This document shows positions 23,426 through 34,340 of a DNA stretch of 64,000 nucleotides, piece after piece. A model generated the notes under the pieces. The model was given only the letters and a program-made list of their open reading frames with translations. It was not told where the DNA came from and searched no databases. How positions within the stretch are numbered: the stretch's first letter is position 1; every line of letters starts with the position of its first letter. Origin of the DNA: Distichodus sexfasciatus (Eukaryota > Chordata > Actinopteri > Characiformes > Distichodontidae); the NCBI GenBank assembly GCA_032718565.1, contig JAVGVS010000043.1, positions 699,542 through 763,541 of the forward strand, given 5' to 3'. A program made the translations under genes and the position numbers.

Positions 23426-24080
23426 CTGAAAAGAGAAACAGGGAGAGGGGGGAGACGTTCGTCATCAATCGGCGGCGCCTAATATGGTATTCGTGGCAGC
23501 TGGTGTGTATTTAAGGCTGCAAGGACAGGCAGGAAGCGGAGAAAGTCCAGACCTCAGTCCACAAAACTTGAGGACCAGAGAACGGCCATGAAATATTCAT
23601 CCATAACCGGAGAATATGTGTCAACAAGGCCACAGAAGGCAAACAAATAAAAAAAGAAGGGGGAAAAACCCCTCACTACACAGCCCACACACACACACAC
23701 ACACAAGGGTCACGAGCGCCCGGGAAGTTCTGAGCAAACTTTTCTGCCACTGGAATCTCCTCGCAGCGGCTATATTTCTAGGATTGGAAGTCGAAACAAT
23801 CAATAACTCGGAAGGAACAGCGGGTGTCGTGGCGCCTCGGCTTCCTTCCCTTCTGTGCTGTCAAAACAGATTCTAAATCAAAAGTCACTGTGGGTGACAG
23901 CGGTTTCAGAAGCTTTTATGTTTCTTTCAACAGGTCATTAGTCTGGTTGTCAAAGAACACAAAACCCCCCAGAAAAAGCTGCTAAAAGCAACATCTGTCT
24001 GCTGAAAACGCAGAAGGACATGAAATAAGGTTGCCTAGATGCACGGTAAGGTGCTGATTTTGCTTAGATGATTTGCTTAC
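23426..24080 (-). other. sfswap: sfswap 655 bp intron
   Basis: The only short intron here. It holds a small (AC)n run at 23687-23705 and otherwise unique sequence; no mobile element is visible. Donor GTAAGC, acceptor CTCTTTTCAG. Confidence 0.9.
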
Positions 24081-24248
24081 CTGGACCTGCTGAAGCTGGA
24101 GGCGGGGCTAGCAGTAGGGGAGGGGCTAGCAGCTTTGGCGTTTGCTCCTCCTCCTCTTCTGTCGGGCGAAGCCGATGGTGAGCGAGAAGAACGCTTGGAG
24201 CGATGCTGCGATTTCGACGATTTCCTCTTCCTCTTTTCGTGAGGCGAC
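24081..24248 (-). CDS. sfswap: sfswap exon, third from last: SPHEKRKRK segment of RS domain
   Basis: The exon has 55 complete codons between split codons: SPHEKRKRKSSKSQHRSKRS, SRSPSASPDRRGGGANAKAA, SPSPTASPASSFSRS. SPHEK followed by a lysine/arginine run continues the RKRSRSRSR end of the preceding exon exactly as in vertebrate SFSWAP (from memory). The second half is rich in A, S, P and G and looks like the fast-evolving linker before the C-terminal helix. The acceptor is TGTCTTAG and the donor AG then GTAAGC, phase 2 on both sides and 168 bases long, so it is also a symmetric, frame-neutral exon. A different minus-strand frame gives a longer open stretch beginning MFSNIALS, but that reads across the acceptor into the intron and is not the coding frame. 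Confidence 0.92.
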
Positions 24249-25312
24249 CTAAGACAGACAATGCGATGTTAGAAAACAAGATGCCGGTGTGGAAGAAATC
24301 TCAAAAGGATGAAGGTGAGAAGCATTTCAGTAACGGGCTTTCTTCACGGCAGAGGCAATTATTTCGCCTCAAACGGTAAATTAACTCCCAAACACGAGTA
24401 ACAAGGCAAAAAGAATCCGATGACGACGTTCCCTTCGGGGGAGTTCCGGCAATAGCTCCTTTTCCTTAATACATTTCAATCAGCGCAAATTGTTAAACGA
24501 TAGTGAGTCATAACACACATGATTTAGAAATAGAAGTGTCTACGGCAGCATATTTCCAGTTGCCAAGAAACAAGGTGGCGGAAACTGCAATTTCTGTGGA
24601 TAACCAAAGTTCCCCCATCAGGAGAGTTATGACATCCCATGCGAGGAGCTAATATTCTTCGTTCCAACCCAAACCCTTTCACTTAACAGCCATGAGTCAA
24701 ATATTCCACATTTCCTCTCGGTTTCATGTTCCTTAGCCTTAATATAGCCCCGTTGCACTTGTTTAAAATAAAATCCACATTTCCGGTGAAATATGAGCAG
24801 TCAAAAGTGCTAGAAAAACTTGGGAACTTTAGATTGTTGGCCTTATTTTATTTTAATGCCCGAAGCAAGTTCGGTCAGAACTCGAAATTCTTAGTAGCAA
24901 TATTTAGCGTTTAAAGACAAGTTAAAACTAATTCCCAAACTCAAGCTGAATTGAACAAACATTGACAAACGGAACAGTTTCTACTCAATACTAATTGGAC
25001 CAACTATATTAGGTTCCTAAAGGAGCCAGAAAGTGGCATTGTGGGTTATTTTGGGGCAGCCATATCCACAAACAAACAAACAAACAAGCAGACCGACAGA
25101 TAAACGAACAAATATTCAAACATTCAGCTGAATATTCAACTGCAAGAACAGATGGACGCATGAACAGATAAAGCCACAAACAAAAACTTCTTTTGGACGC
25201 CTGCATCTATTAATACGCTGCAGCGCTTCCTTTAAGATTTTAGAAGCATTTCACAATATACAAACATACTATGGACTAAGGATTTCACGGTATGCTAAAA
25301 AAATAAGTAAGC

Positions 25313-25440
25313 AAGTAGTTGTATTGTCATCTCAGCCATATATTTTAAAGTACACAGTGAGATGAGGACCACAGATGTAACATACAACACAACAGCACGT
25401 TCAACAATGAGGGTAAGAGAGGGATAAATTTAACTTACAT
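25313..25440 (-). mobile_element. Possible LINE-type 3' end
   Basis: TAGTTGTATTGTCATCTCAG..CACAGTGAGATGA resembles, in reverse, the DNA-end motif of fish non-LTR elements (ACAATAAAG-like). It is only weakly supported. Confidence 0.25.
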
Positions 25441-25479
25441 GACATATTAACATTAAAAAATATATACACACTACCAGTC

Positions 25480-25692
25480 AAAAGTTTGGCCAACCCTTCT
25501 CATTCGGTTTTTCTTTGTTTTTATTATTTTCTACAATGTAGATTAATATTGAAAACATCAAAATGATGAACACATTTAGAATTATGCAGTAAAAAAAAAA
25601 AAAAAACTGTTAAACAAACCAGAATGTTTTATATTTTAGATTCTTCAAAGTAGCCACCTTTCGCTTTGATGACAGCTTTGCACACTCCTAAT
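25480..25692 (-). mobile_element. Tc1-like transposon end with transposase C-terminus
   Basis: Terminal ACACTACCAGTCAAAAGTTT is the usual outer end of a teleost Tc1/mariner element. Inside, on the minus strand, 25692-25636 reads GVCKAVIKAKGGYFEESKI then a stop, the conserved last residues of Tc1-type transposases. The rest of the transposase (DDE core) is missing, so the copy is dead. Confidence 0.85.
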
Positions 25693-25944
25693 AAATATAA
25701 TCTAAAACAAATAAAATCTAAAATAAAATACCTAAAAATATAACGCTATATTCGCTGAATGCTATAGTACAATTTATCAGAAATTAAGAATATAACTTTA
25801 ACGGTGATACAATATTGTATACAACATACGGTGTTATAATACGACAGACTAAAGACTGGGTAGAAGGAAGAAAAAGAGTGCAAATGTACTGGAGAGAATA
25901 CATTCAACGTAAACAAGTTATACTGTGCAAATGTTGCAGTGGAA

Positions 25945-26146
25945 CCATTTACATTTACAGCATTTAGCAGACGCTCTTATCCAGAGTGACTTACATTTCC
26001 TAAGTTCACAGACCGTTCCCCTGAGAGCAACTTAGGGTTAAGGGTCTTGTTCAGGGACCCAGTGTTGGTAACGTCAGAGGTTGGATTCGGACCCGCAAGC
26101 TCTTGCTCCAAAGGCGAGTGTCCTACCACTAGGCCACCAACACCCG
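25945..26146 (-). mobile_element. SINE-B copy, full length (reference copy)
   Basis: Minus strand reads head GGTGGCCTAGTGGTAGGACA (A box) and GGTCCGAATCC (B box). It continues through a middle with GGTCCCTGAACAAGACCCTT and TTAGGAAATGTAAGTCACTC to the tail TGGATAAGAGCGTCTGCTAA and ATGCTGTAAATGTAAATGG. That tail is shared by many fish SINEs and, as known for such families, by their L2-clade LINE partners. Confidence 0.85.
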
Positions 26147-26247
26147 CACACATTTTCAACTTGACCCAGGTCAGGAGTGTTTCGTCATATGCCTTTACTT
26201 CCTGTATGCTTTATTTGAAATGCAAATCCTTCTTCACAATTTACCTT

Positions 26248-26350
26248 TTGCATTTATGGCATTTAGTAGACACTCTTAACCTCTGTTTCCAAATTACAGG
26301 GACTGTCTCTGTGGAGCAACTTGGGGGTCTTGCTCAGGGGCAAAATGGTG
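26248..26350 (-). mobile_element. SINE-B fragment
   Basis: GGCATTTAGTAGACACTCTT, CCAAATTACAGGGACTGTCT and GGAGCAACTTGGG are the tail half of SINE-B. It abuts a SINE-A copy at 26351 at the shared GGTCTTGCTCAGGGG core, suggesting recombination between families. Confidence 0.75.
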
Positions 26351-26536
26351 GCACGACGACAACGAAATGTGACCTCTGCATTCTACCCATCCGTGAAGGA
26401 GCAGCGGGCAGCTAACAAGCGCCCGGGGAGCAGTGCTTGGGGACGGTACCTGGCTCACGAGTACCTCAGTGGCAACTTTACCGGCCTTGGATTCGAACCT
26501 GCGACCTTCTGATCACACCCTACCGTTACGCCACCG
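26351..26536 (-). mobile_element. SINE-A copy lacking its tail
   Basis: Begins within the middle (ACGAAATGTGACCTCTGCAT) and ends at the tRNA head (ACCCTACCGTTACGCCACCG). Confidence 0.8.
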
Positions 26537-27149
26537 GTTCTTCTCCGTGATAGCATGACGTTGACCCAGAGCGTAAAGTAAGGTCCATGAAGACATTGCA
26601 CCTAGGGTTGGAAGTCAAATCTTCCCCTTTATTACAGACAAAACTCATATTTTAGCTGATAAATAACAACAACCAGCATTCTACTCACAATACAGCTATT
26701 TACTCAATATTATTCCCGACGCGGCTCCGAGTCGTGGCACAGGGGACTGTGGGAAATGTAGTTCTCTCCCAGAAAGAGAGAATATATCGAGATATACTGT
26801 ATATTGCCATAGAGCTTAAAAATACCCTCAATATTATTATTAAGCTATATTACCGAGGCCTAATTGGACCTTATTCATCAACTGTTCTTAAGTGAAAGTG
26901 AATGATTATTTGTCATTGTGAACACACCACAAGCACAGCACACAGTGCACCACAATGAAATCTGACCTCTGCATTTAACCCATCCGTGAAGGAGCAGCGG
27001 GCAGCTAACAAGCGCCCGGGGAGCAGTGCTTGGGGACGGTACCTGGCTCACGAGTACCTCAGTGGCAACTTTACCGGCCCTGGATTCGAACCTGCGACCT
27101 TCTGATCACAGATCACAGAACACCTTACCGTTACGCCACCAACTGCCTC
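26536..27149. repeat. 600 bp direct duplication, copy 1
   Basis: Begins GGTTCTTCTCCGTGATAGC and includes ATTACAGACAAAACTCATAT, the GGAAATGTAGTTCTCTCCCA block, and an entire minus-strand SINE-A (26892-27147). The partner is 28131-28762. The shared SINE position shows that the element was copied after the SINE had landed in it. Compared with copy 2 it lacks about 21 bases between two GACGC repeats. Confidence 0.85.
26892..27147 (-). mobile_element. SINE-A copy, full length, nested
   Basis: Complete from GTGAAAGTGAATGATTATTT to TTACGCCACCAACTGCC, with B box GGATTCGAACCTGCGACC on the + strand. It lies within the duplicated block. Confidence 0.85.
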
Positions 27150-27210
27150 TTGGTCCATAGGCAAGCATCCAACCAGCAGACATCCCAAATCGCTAAAGGG
27201 AGACTGTCCC

Positions 27211-27265
27211 GGTAATTAGGAAATGGAAGTCACACGGGATAAGAGCATCTATCTAAATGGCAAAG
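27211..27265 (+). mobile_element. SINE-B tail fragment
   Basis: GACTGTCCCGGTAATTAGGA and GGGATAAGAGCATCTATCTA match the SINE-B 3' part in plus orientation. Confidence 0.6.
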
Positions 27266-27604
27266 GAAAAAGTAACTTTAATGCAAGTGCCCTGAGGTTT
27301 CTGCAAAAAAACATTAATGTAATGTTCTTTGGATTTGAACCTACAACATGTCAGTCCCGAGGCAAGTATCTTACCAGCAGACACCAGTCCATATGTTAAC
27401 ACTGATGCAGTGACAATCTCACTTAGACCAACTTCGAGATGTTATTATGCCATGTTTAAACCTCAACCAGTGTATGCTGAGATCTGAGAACTGAGATCTA
27501 GCAAATTTAGCTAAATATCGTCTGTCTACTAAATATCAATTTGAAAGCCGTTGTGAATGTTTGAATTCTGTGCGTGTAACACTATAGAAAACAGTTTCTG
27601 CATG

Positions 27605-27790
27605 TATGTAATTTAACAGACACTCTTAACTACTCTTCCATTTCCTAATTACAGGAACAGACCTCCTGGATTAATCTGGGGTTAAGGGTCTCGCTCCGGG
27701 ACTCGGCTGTGGCAGTTCTGGCAGGTGAATAGAGCTGGATTTGAACCTACGCCCTTTTGGTCCATATGCAAGCATCATTGACTTCGCCAC
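27605..27790 (-). mobile_element. SINE-B copy
   Basis: TTTAACAGACACTCTTAACT, TTAAGGGTCTCGCTCCGGGA and GGATTTGAACCTACGCCC follow the family order in reverse. 27323-27390 is a further tRNA-like scrap of the same family. Confidence 0.75.
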
Positions 27791-28130
27791 ATCAAACACA
27801 TTATGGAAACAGCAGCATTAATATTTTTTTCCCCAAATACACAGAGTGGAAACACTGACTCATCAACAGTTTCCACCACTCCACAAAAATGAGACTGGCC
27901 TTAATCCTCAGCACAACACGTGTCCTGTGGAGTCTGTGGCACTCTGATGGAGAAGTGTAGATTTGATTGAATCCAGGAGCATGTTTCCTGTCTTGACTGC
28001 AAACTTTGGAGAAGGAGGGATAATGGTATGGGGATGTTTTCAGGAGTTTCGACTAGGTCCTAGTGGAGGGAACTCATAATGCGTCAACTTGTCAAGACAT
28101 CCAGGAAAAGTCTGTGCCTCTAACTATGTG

Positions 28131-28762
28131 GGTTCTTCTCCGTGATAGCCTGACGTGGACCCAGAGCGTAAAGTAAGGTCCATGAAGACATTGCACCTAG
28201 GGTTGGAAGTCAAATCTTCCCCTTTATTACAGACAAAACTCATATTTTAGCTGATCAATAACAACAACCAGCATTCTACTCACAATACAGCTATTTACTC
28301 AATATTATTCCCGACGCAGGTCCATCGCATTATTGTGACGCGGCTCCGAGTCGTGGCACAGGGAACTGTGGGAAATGTAGTTCTCTCCCAGAAAGAGAGA
28401 ATATATCGAGATATACTGTATATTGTGTATCGCCATAGAGCTTAAAAATACCCTCGATATTATTATTAGGCTATATTACCGAGGCCTAATTGGACCTTAT
28501 TCATCAACTGTTCTTAAGTGAAAGTGAATGATTATTTGTCATTGTGAACACACCACAGCACAGCACACAGTGCACCACAATGAAATGTGACCTCTGCATT
28601 TAACCCATCCGTGAAGGAGCAGTGGGCAGCTAACAAGCGCCCTGGGAGCAGTGCTTGGGAACGGTACCTTGCTCATGGGTACCTCAGTGGTAACTTTACC
28701 AGCCCTAGATTTGAACCTGTGACCTTCTGATCACGGGGCGAACACCCTACTGTTACGCCCCG
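28131..28762. repeat. 600 bp direct duplication, copy 2
   Basis: Same order as copy 1 at 26536, with an extra AGGTCCATCGCATTATTGTG near 28318-28337 and TGTGTA near 28420. It also carries the nested SINE-A. Confidence 0.85.
28518..28762 (-). mobile_element. SINE-A copy nested in duplication
   Basis: Full length from GTGAAAGTGAATGATTATTT to the head ACCCTACTGTTACGCC. Its position in the host repeat is the same as in the 26.9 kb copy. Confidence 0.85.
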
Positions 28763-28956
28763 AAGAAATGTATTCATAAAACCCACTCATGCAGTTCTCA
28801 CAAAAATTATGACATTCACCAATGCTTTCCTATTTATTTTTGAGATAAGAATAGAATCTATAAACAGCGAATCGCAAATTTTACTGCAAGAAACACTAGT
28901 GAATGTGGTTCTCTACTGGGTGAAAGAACCTGTCTGGCCCACATGAAGTCCTGACC

Positions 28957-29046
28957 TAAACCAGTGGCAGTAGGATAGAGGTGGATTTGAACCTACAACC
29001 TCGTGGTATTTAAGCAAATATCCTACCACTAGAACCCCAACTCCCT
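28957..29046 (-). mobile_element. SINE-B head fragment
   Basis: GGATTTGAACCTACAACCTC and ATCCTACCACTAGAACCCC are the tRNA-like part only. Confidence 0.6.
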
Positions 29047-30192
29047 TTCCAAATCCAATTCCACAAATGATCTTAAAGATGAAAGGAGGAAAAATCCAAC
29101 AGACACATTCCAAAAGTCTTCCCCGAATGTGAGGACCAACTCTGTAAAATACTGTACATTCCTATGTCTAGATTTCTGGACTGGGCGCGTAATGGATTAT
29201 GAAGGAGCCGTTTTGCATCATCTTAACGCAAATACAAGCAAGTGAAACAAAGGCAGGGAGCTGTGCTTCTCCTCCTCCCTCTCGTCTCCCAGGAGGTGGT
29301 ATGCGGGCGGCTCTGGGAACGAAGAGGCTCGACGTGACGCGACGCTCCACCGTGGTGTAATTGTAGTGGAAGTGCGCTGTGCTGGAGCACTCGCTTCGTA
29401 AACTATAAACCGTGACAGCAAAGGATGGCCCAAAGCTACAGGAACTTTTCGTCCACAGCTGACGCTAACGGACGTGACTCATTTGAACACTTCGGTCACG
29501 TCTCACGCTTAAATGACAAGACGCGCCATTAATTGCGATGTGTAATTACCCGAGGAAAAGGTGAAAAGTCGACTGAAATGGAGTGGGAGGCACACGTCAT
29601 AAAAGGGTGTAATAAAGTCTTCTACGACACACTGGACACGATGCTTCTGCGGCTGAACGAAGCAGGCCTGGTGATAAAGGACATTTTCTTAAAGCAGCTA
29701 CAAGAAGAACAGCTGTGTCCCGGCCCAAAATGTGTGTGGGTGTGTTTGTGTGTGTGTTTGTGCGCGTGAGGAAGCAAGGACAAAGCAGCAGCCACTACAT
29801 CCTTGCAGCAACAAATTAGCGCTGCACTATACTGGATTTTTTTTATTTTTATTTTTTGCAATATACTGCAATAAGACATTTAATAACTTCATTAGCTAAA
29901 TTCGGAAAATGATTTGAGAATTACTGCAGTGGTTTGGAGTGCATCTCTCTAGAAAATAAAAGGTATAAAAATCCTGAAATATAACTATTTACAATAGTTT
30001 TTTATACTTTTTCCTAAGTATCTTTAATTAATATCAGTCAAACTGTACAAGCAATGCTATGAATAAGCAATAATGTAATAAATCATGAAGAAAGTAATTC
30101 ACGTCAATAAGTAAATGTTTATAATCATTTGTGTATCCTAGTTGGCAATTTGTTACTTAAATAAAAGTAGCAGGTACAGAAAAGTATAGTAA

Positions 30193-30598
30193 GTGTGTGC
30201 AAAAAAAATTTAATCGAATCGCGATTCTTTCTGTCGATTCAAAATCGATTCACGCATTCCAAAAAATCGATGCAACGCAATGGCACTAGTTGACTTCTTC
30301 CCCCCCGACACGAGTTCAGCTTATTAATCCAATGGCGCAAGTGGGAATCTGCCCAGATAGACCTCCTTCATAAGAGCATTACGGAAACGCAGTCAGTATG
30401 CGTACATATGCGTTATATTTAGTAAACTACATTTGATTCAGTGTGATTTTTTTGTTGTTGACCTGCCACAGTCAAATGGGAAAAGTAACTCAAAAAAATG
30501 AATTGTGAATCGCTTAGGAATCATGAATCGCTTAAGAATCGAATCGTTAGCTCAAGAAACCGAATCGATTCGTGAGATTTTCTGAACTGTGCACCCCT
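30193..30598. mobile_element. hAT-like MITE with 7/8 target duplication
   Basis: Rich in GAATCGATTC-type motifs that are inverted between the two halves. The right end reads TGTGCACCCCT and the left GTGTGTGCA. Flanks TATAGTAA (30185-30192) and AATAGTAA (30599-30606) differ at one base, as in a slightly aged 8 bp hAT duplication. No coding capacity. Confidence 0.75.
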
Positions 30599-30775
30599 AA
30601 TAGTAAGAGTATGTTAGAAGTAGATAAATAAAAATAAGTAAATAAATACGTTTTCAACATTTTTCAACAATCTATTACAAAAACTGTTCATACATGTGTC
30701 CAAAAACATATACCTTTTGCCCGCTCTTTTTGGTCCAGATTTCAGTGCAAAATAAATAAAAAGAACTGATCTGTC

Positions 30776-30942
30776 AGACTTACATTCCCTAATTACTGAG
30801 ACAGTCTCCACGGAGCAACTTGAGGGTAAGGGTCTTGCTCAGGGGCCCACTGGTGGCTGCTCTGTTAGAATCCGAAACCCATCAATCCATGAGCTCTTGA
30901 TTCCCAGACTTGTATCTTACCTCAAAGTCATCACTACACCAT
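30776..30942 (-). mobile_element. SINE-B copy, partial
   Basis: CCCTAATTACTGAGACAGTC, GGAGCAACTTGAGGGTAAGG and GGTCTTGCTCAGGGGCCCAC are present. The tRNA head is decayed. Confidence 0.7.
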
Positions 30943-31004
30943 TTTTACACCCACTACAATGCCTATAATCATATTTTTGAATATTTTACAGTGTACTCTT
31001 ACAC

Positions 31005-31164
31005 ATATTTACAACATTTAGAAGACGCTCTTATCCAGAGCACCTCCCAAATTACAGGAGCTACTTGGGGTTAAGCGACTTGCTCAAGGGTCCAGCGCTG
31101 GAGGGAGGATTTGAAACCACAACCTCTTAATCCAGAGGTTAGAATCCTACCACTAGACCACCAC
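31005..31164 (-). mobile_element. SINE-B copy
   Basis: TTAGAAGACGCTCTTATCCA, GGGGTTAAGCGACTTGCTCA and GGATTTGAAACCACAACC to ATCCTACCACTAGACCACC cover the family from tail to head. Confidence 0.8.
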
Positions 31165-31396
31165 CAGGTCATGTAGATGTGATTATTTGTCAGTAATGAT
31201 GTGGTCACTCTCTAAATAGACAATACAACATGTGACCAACTCGGCTAGAAGATCTCTGACCTACATCAACAGCCTCAGAAGTGAACTCTCCACTAGGACG
31301 GTCAGGGCTTTAGTCCTGCAGCATAGACAAATGGACTGCTGTGGCTTAAAAGGTGGGATTTATTAAATGGGCTGAATCCCCCCCCCCCACCCCTCA

Positions 31397-31397
31397 A

Positions 31398-31433
<36 letters not shown>

Positions 31434-31436
31434 ACT
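31397..31436 (+). repeat. (TC)n(AC)n microsatellite
   Basis: CTCTCTCTCTC followed by about 13 AC units; it is preceded by a C-rich run at 31379-31388. Confidence 0.9.
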
Positions 31437-32181
31437 TGTGTTCTTGGCAGTGGCGTGGCTGAATGTTTTAACAGGTTTTAACGGCCTCACGCTCACATTC
31501 TGGAGGACCATCTGTATGACGGCAGCTTCCCGGCTGGTCGCTGGTCCGGTGTACGTGGACGAGTGAAGCTCCTTCCTTCCCTCGCGGAGCCGCCTCTCAG
31601 CCCCGAGCCAGCAACACAAGAGCCAAGTGACTCGGCTTCCAAGCCGCCACTAATCCAGCTCTTGTTTCCGCTCTCATTACAGACAACCGCGAAAAAAAGA
31701 CCAGGAAGGAAGTCAAGGCCGTAATGGAATACGATGAAGCACCCCTTTTTTCGGAGAGCGAGCCCAGTCAGAACCTAGTGTCACGAAGGCGGTGACGAAG
31801 GCGATATTAAACCCAACAAAACTACGAACCATAAAAACGGCGGCAAGTCATCATTACTGTGGCTTCCCGCCGTTCGTCCACACTTTAAAACTGCTTTTGC
31901 GCCGATAGTGAAATTGGTGAGGGTGCGGAGGGGAGGGGAGCGGCAGCTGGAATCCCGCAGCCTCTCGATAGGGGGGATTAGTTGGAATGAAAAGACGTGC
32001 ACGCTGTGGAGAAGCATTTTTTTTTCCCTCCTTGAACAGAGCAAAGCAGAGAGCACTGACTGAAAATAAAGGCCGAGAGTGGACTCTACGATAACGCTTG
32101 TCTCTGGATTCAGCAAGTAGAAACTGGAGAAATTTTGGAGACTTAACCGTAAGGGGTGCAGAGATCAATATATAATAAATA

Positions 32182-32793
32182 TGTGACCCTCCACGGCAAA
32201 ACCAGTCGCTTGTCGCAAATTTTCAATTGAGTTATTGAGTTATATGAATCAGACGACATATGACTGAGATATCAACATTGACTGAGATATCAACATTTAA
32301 AGGAGTCGGGTTTCTCCTGTCACGCCAAGTGAGAAACGGAGAAATCTGCCTTTGAAGTTGACTATCGACGTAGCACTCACAGACGCTTGCTGCGGTCTCG
32401 GCTATGTTTGCATTTACGGTAGCCTACGCTGCATTCACAGCCACACGGATAGCCTACCTGCGTTAGGTTAACTGAACTCGGGAGACGGAGATGGATTCCG
32501 GAGAAATATCTTCACGCTAGTCAACGAGTGGATTTACCGTAAATATTGAAGTAGAGCGGTCAAAACAGAAACTTTTAACATTCTGCTGGAATTGAATTCC
32601 TCACCTCAGGAAAGTCACGTTTTTAGGACGGAACGGGCAAGTTTTTCAGCGAAATTTATTCACAACAGTACAGTATAGACCTTCCACTGTTTCAAAACAC
32701 TAAAAACAAAAAATCCAAAATTTTACCCCACGCAACATAAACGGTCGTTTTTCTCGGAAACCTCCGTTGCGACATGCGACTGGTTTTGCCGTG
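32182..32793. mobile_element. 600 bp TIR element, copy 1
   Basis: Left end CACGGCAAAACCAGTCGC and right end GCGACTGGTTTTGCCGTG are exact inverted repeats of 18 bases. The inside includes GATATCAACATT in tandem. The inverted partner is at 46469-47102. I cannot assign a superfamily because no target duplication is clear and no transposase remains. Confidence 0.75.
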
Positions 32794-32818
32794 CATATTT
32801 TAAAACAATGCATACTGT

Positions 32819-33630
32819 TAGAGATGCACGATGATCTCGGAACCATAACGGAACTGGCTGATAATTGCTTTTTTAAGTCATCGGCATCGGACTGATTCTT
32901 AGATTTGCGCAATATTTCCAGCCAATATTTGATGATGCATTTACTGTACTCAGCCACGTACTATCTCACTTAACAGTATGGCAGGAAGGTGCTCTTATCA
33001 TCCTTTTGTGCAGTTGGTGGTGTAACGGTAGGGTGTTCGCCCCATGATCAGAAGGTTGCAGGTTTGAATCCATAAAGTTACCACTGAGGTACTCATGAGC
33101 AAGGTACCGTCCCCAACCACTGCTCCACAGGTGCTTGTTAGCTACCCACTGCTCCTTCACGGATGGGTTAAATGCAGAGGTCACATTTCATTGTGGTGTA
33201 TTCACAATGACAAATAATCACTCACTTTTCTATGCGGTAGTATGTATCTCACAAAATAACCAAGGTTATAGCTTAACGGCTCTCTAACCACTAGGTAGTG
33301 CACACAGAGAGTCACATGCACCCTATTTGACTTGATACACATCCATAGGGCGTAGAAGTGATTTTTTTCCCTTAAATATTGTGATTACGCTCAAAGTGTT
33401 CTGCCCTTGCTCTGTTTTCACGCCCTCTTGGCTTGGCACTGTGTTAGAAACGTCAGAGAAATGGCATTACTTTTGTGCCGAAATTCTGAGCATGCTGTGG
33501 AACTTTGCCGGGCAAAATATCTTACGTTGACACACTTAACTCTGCCTGTGCTCGCGCTCAACTTCGCGTTCCTCGTTTACTGGCACTGGCATTGGATATC
33601 GCCCGATAATTTCCATAGCGTACATCCCTG
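32819..33630. mobile_element. hAT-like element containing a nested SINE-A
   Basis: Ends TAGAGATGCACGATG and GTACATCCCTG are inverted (CAGGGATGTAC-type hAT ends). Flanks CATACTGT (32811-32818) and CATACTTT (33631-33638) match at 7 of 8. A SINE-A inserted at 33010-33230 interrupts it. The 83-codon ORF starting at 33407 is not recognised. Confidence 0.75.
33010..33230 (+). mobile_element. SINE-A copy nested in hAT element
   Basis: GCAGTTGGTGGTGTAACGGT head, GAAGGTTGCAGGTTTGAATCC B box and full tail. A short deletion removes part of the GCACTGTGTGCTGTG region. Confidence 0.85.
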
Positions 33631-34164
33631 CATACTTTCTAACATTTTAGATTTCTAAAACAATATTTCTTCAGTATCCTTCAGTATAAACTCTGCATCA
33701 GTGAGGCTGGTCCTCTTTTGACTGTTGTTACTGGTTGGCCGCGGCCAAATCACAAGCTTTGACGACCACAACAGAATCAGACAAAAGAGTCGCTAAAGAG
33801 GTTGAGAAAAAGAGAAGTTTTGTCATTTTGCCTCAAACATTTGAGGTATCAGGGTACTCTGGATTAGGAGAAAACAAAAGGCCTTGATGACCACAGCAGC
33901 TGCAGCGCTATATACAAGCCTGTATTTAGTCTGATAACTTTAATTTCTGCTAAATAAGTGGCATATTGTAATTATTGACGGTGTCAGTAGGCGCATTCTT
34001 TCACAGACTTGTCAAATTACTTTGCTTCTCCAATTACGTTAAGCACACTTCCTTGTGCGGTTAATACCATAAATACTAGAGAAACATCTTTATATTTGTT
34101 AACAATCAACAGCATTTGAATGAGCTATTTTAAATTAAATCTAATTTCATTTACATACTTTAAA

Positions 34165-34340
34165 GTGAAAGTGAGTGATTATTTGTCATTGTGAACACAC
34201 CACAGCACGGCACAACGAAATGTGACCTCTGCGTTTGACCCATCCGTGAAGGAGCAGCGGGCAGCTAACAAGGGCAGCGCCTGGGGAAGCAGTGGTTGGG
34301 GACGGTACCTTGCTCGTGAGTACCTCAGTGGTGATTTTAC
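34165..34340 (-). mobile_element. SINE-A copy, tRNA head lost
   Basis: Runs from AGTGAAAGTGAGTGATTATT to GAGTACCTCAGTGGTGATTT and stops before the B box. Confidence 0.8.

Noticed and set aside
24064..24279. 71-codon minus ORF (MFSNIALS) as coding frame of the exon
   Set aside because: It reads through the acceptor and is the wrong frame; the frame that joins neighbouring exons gives SPHEKRKRK.
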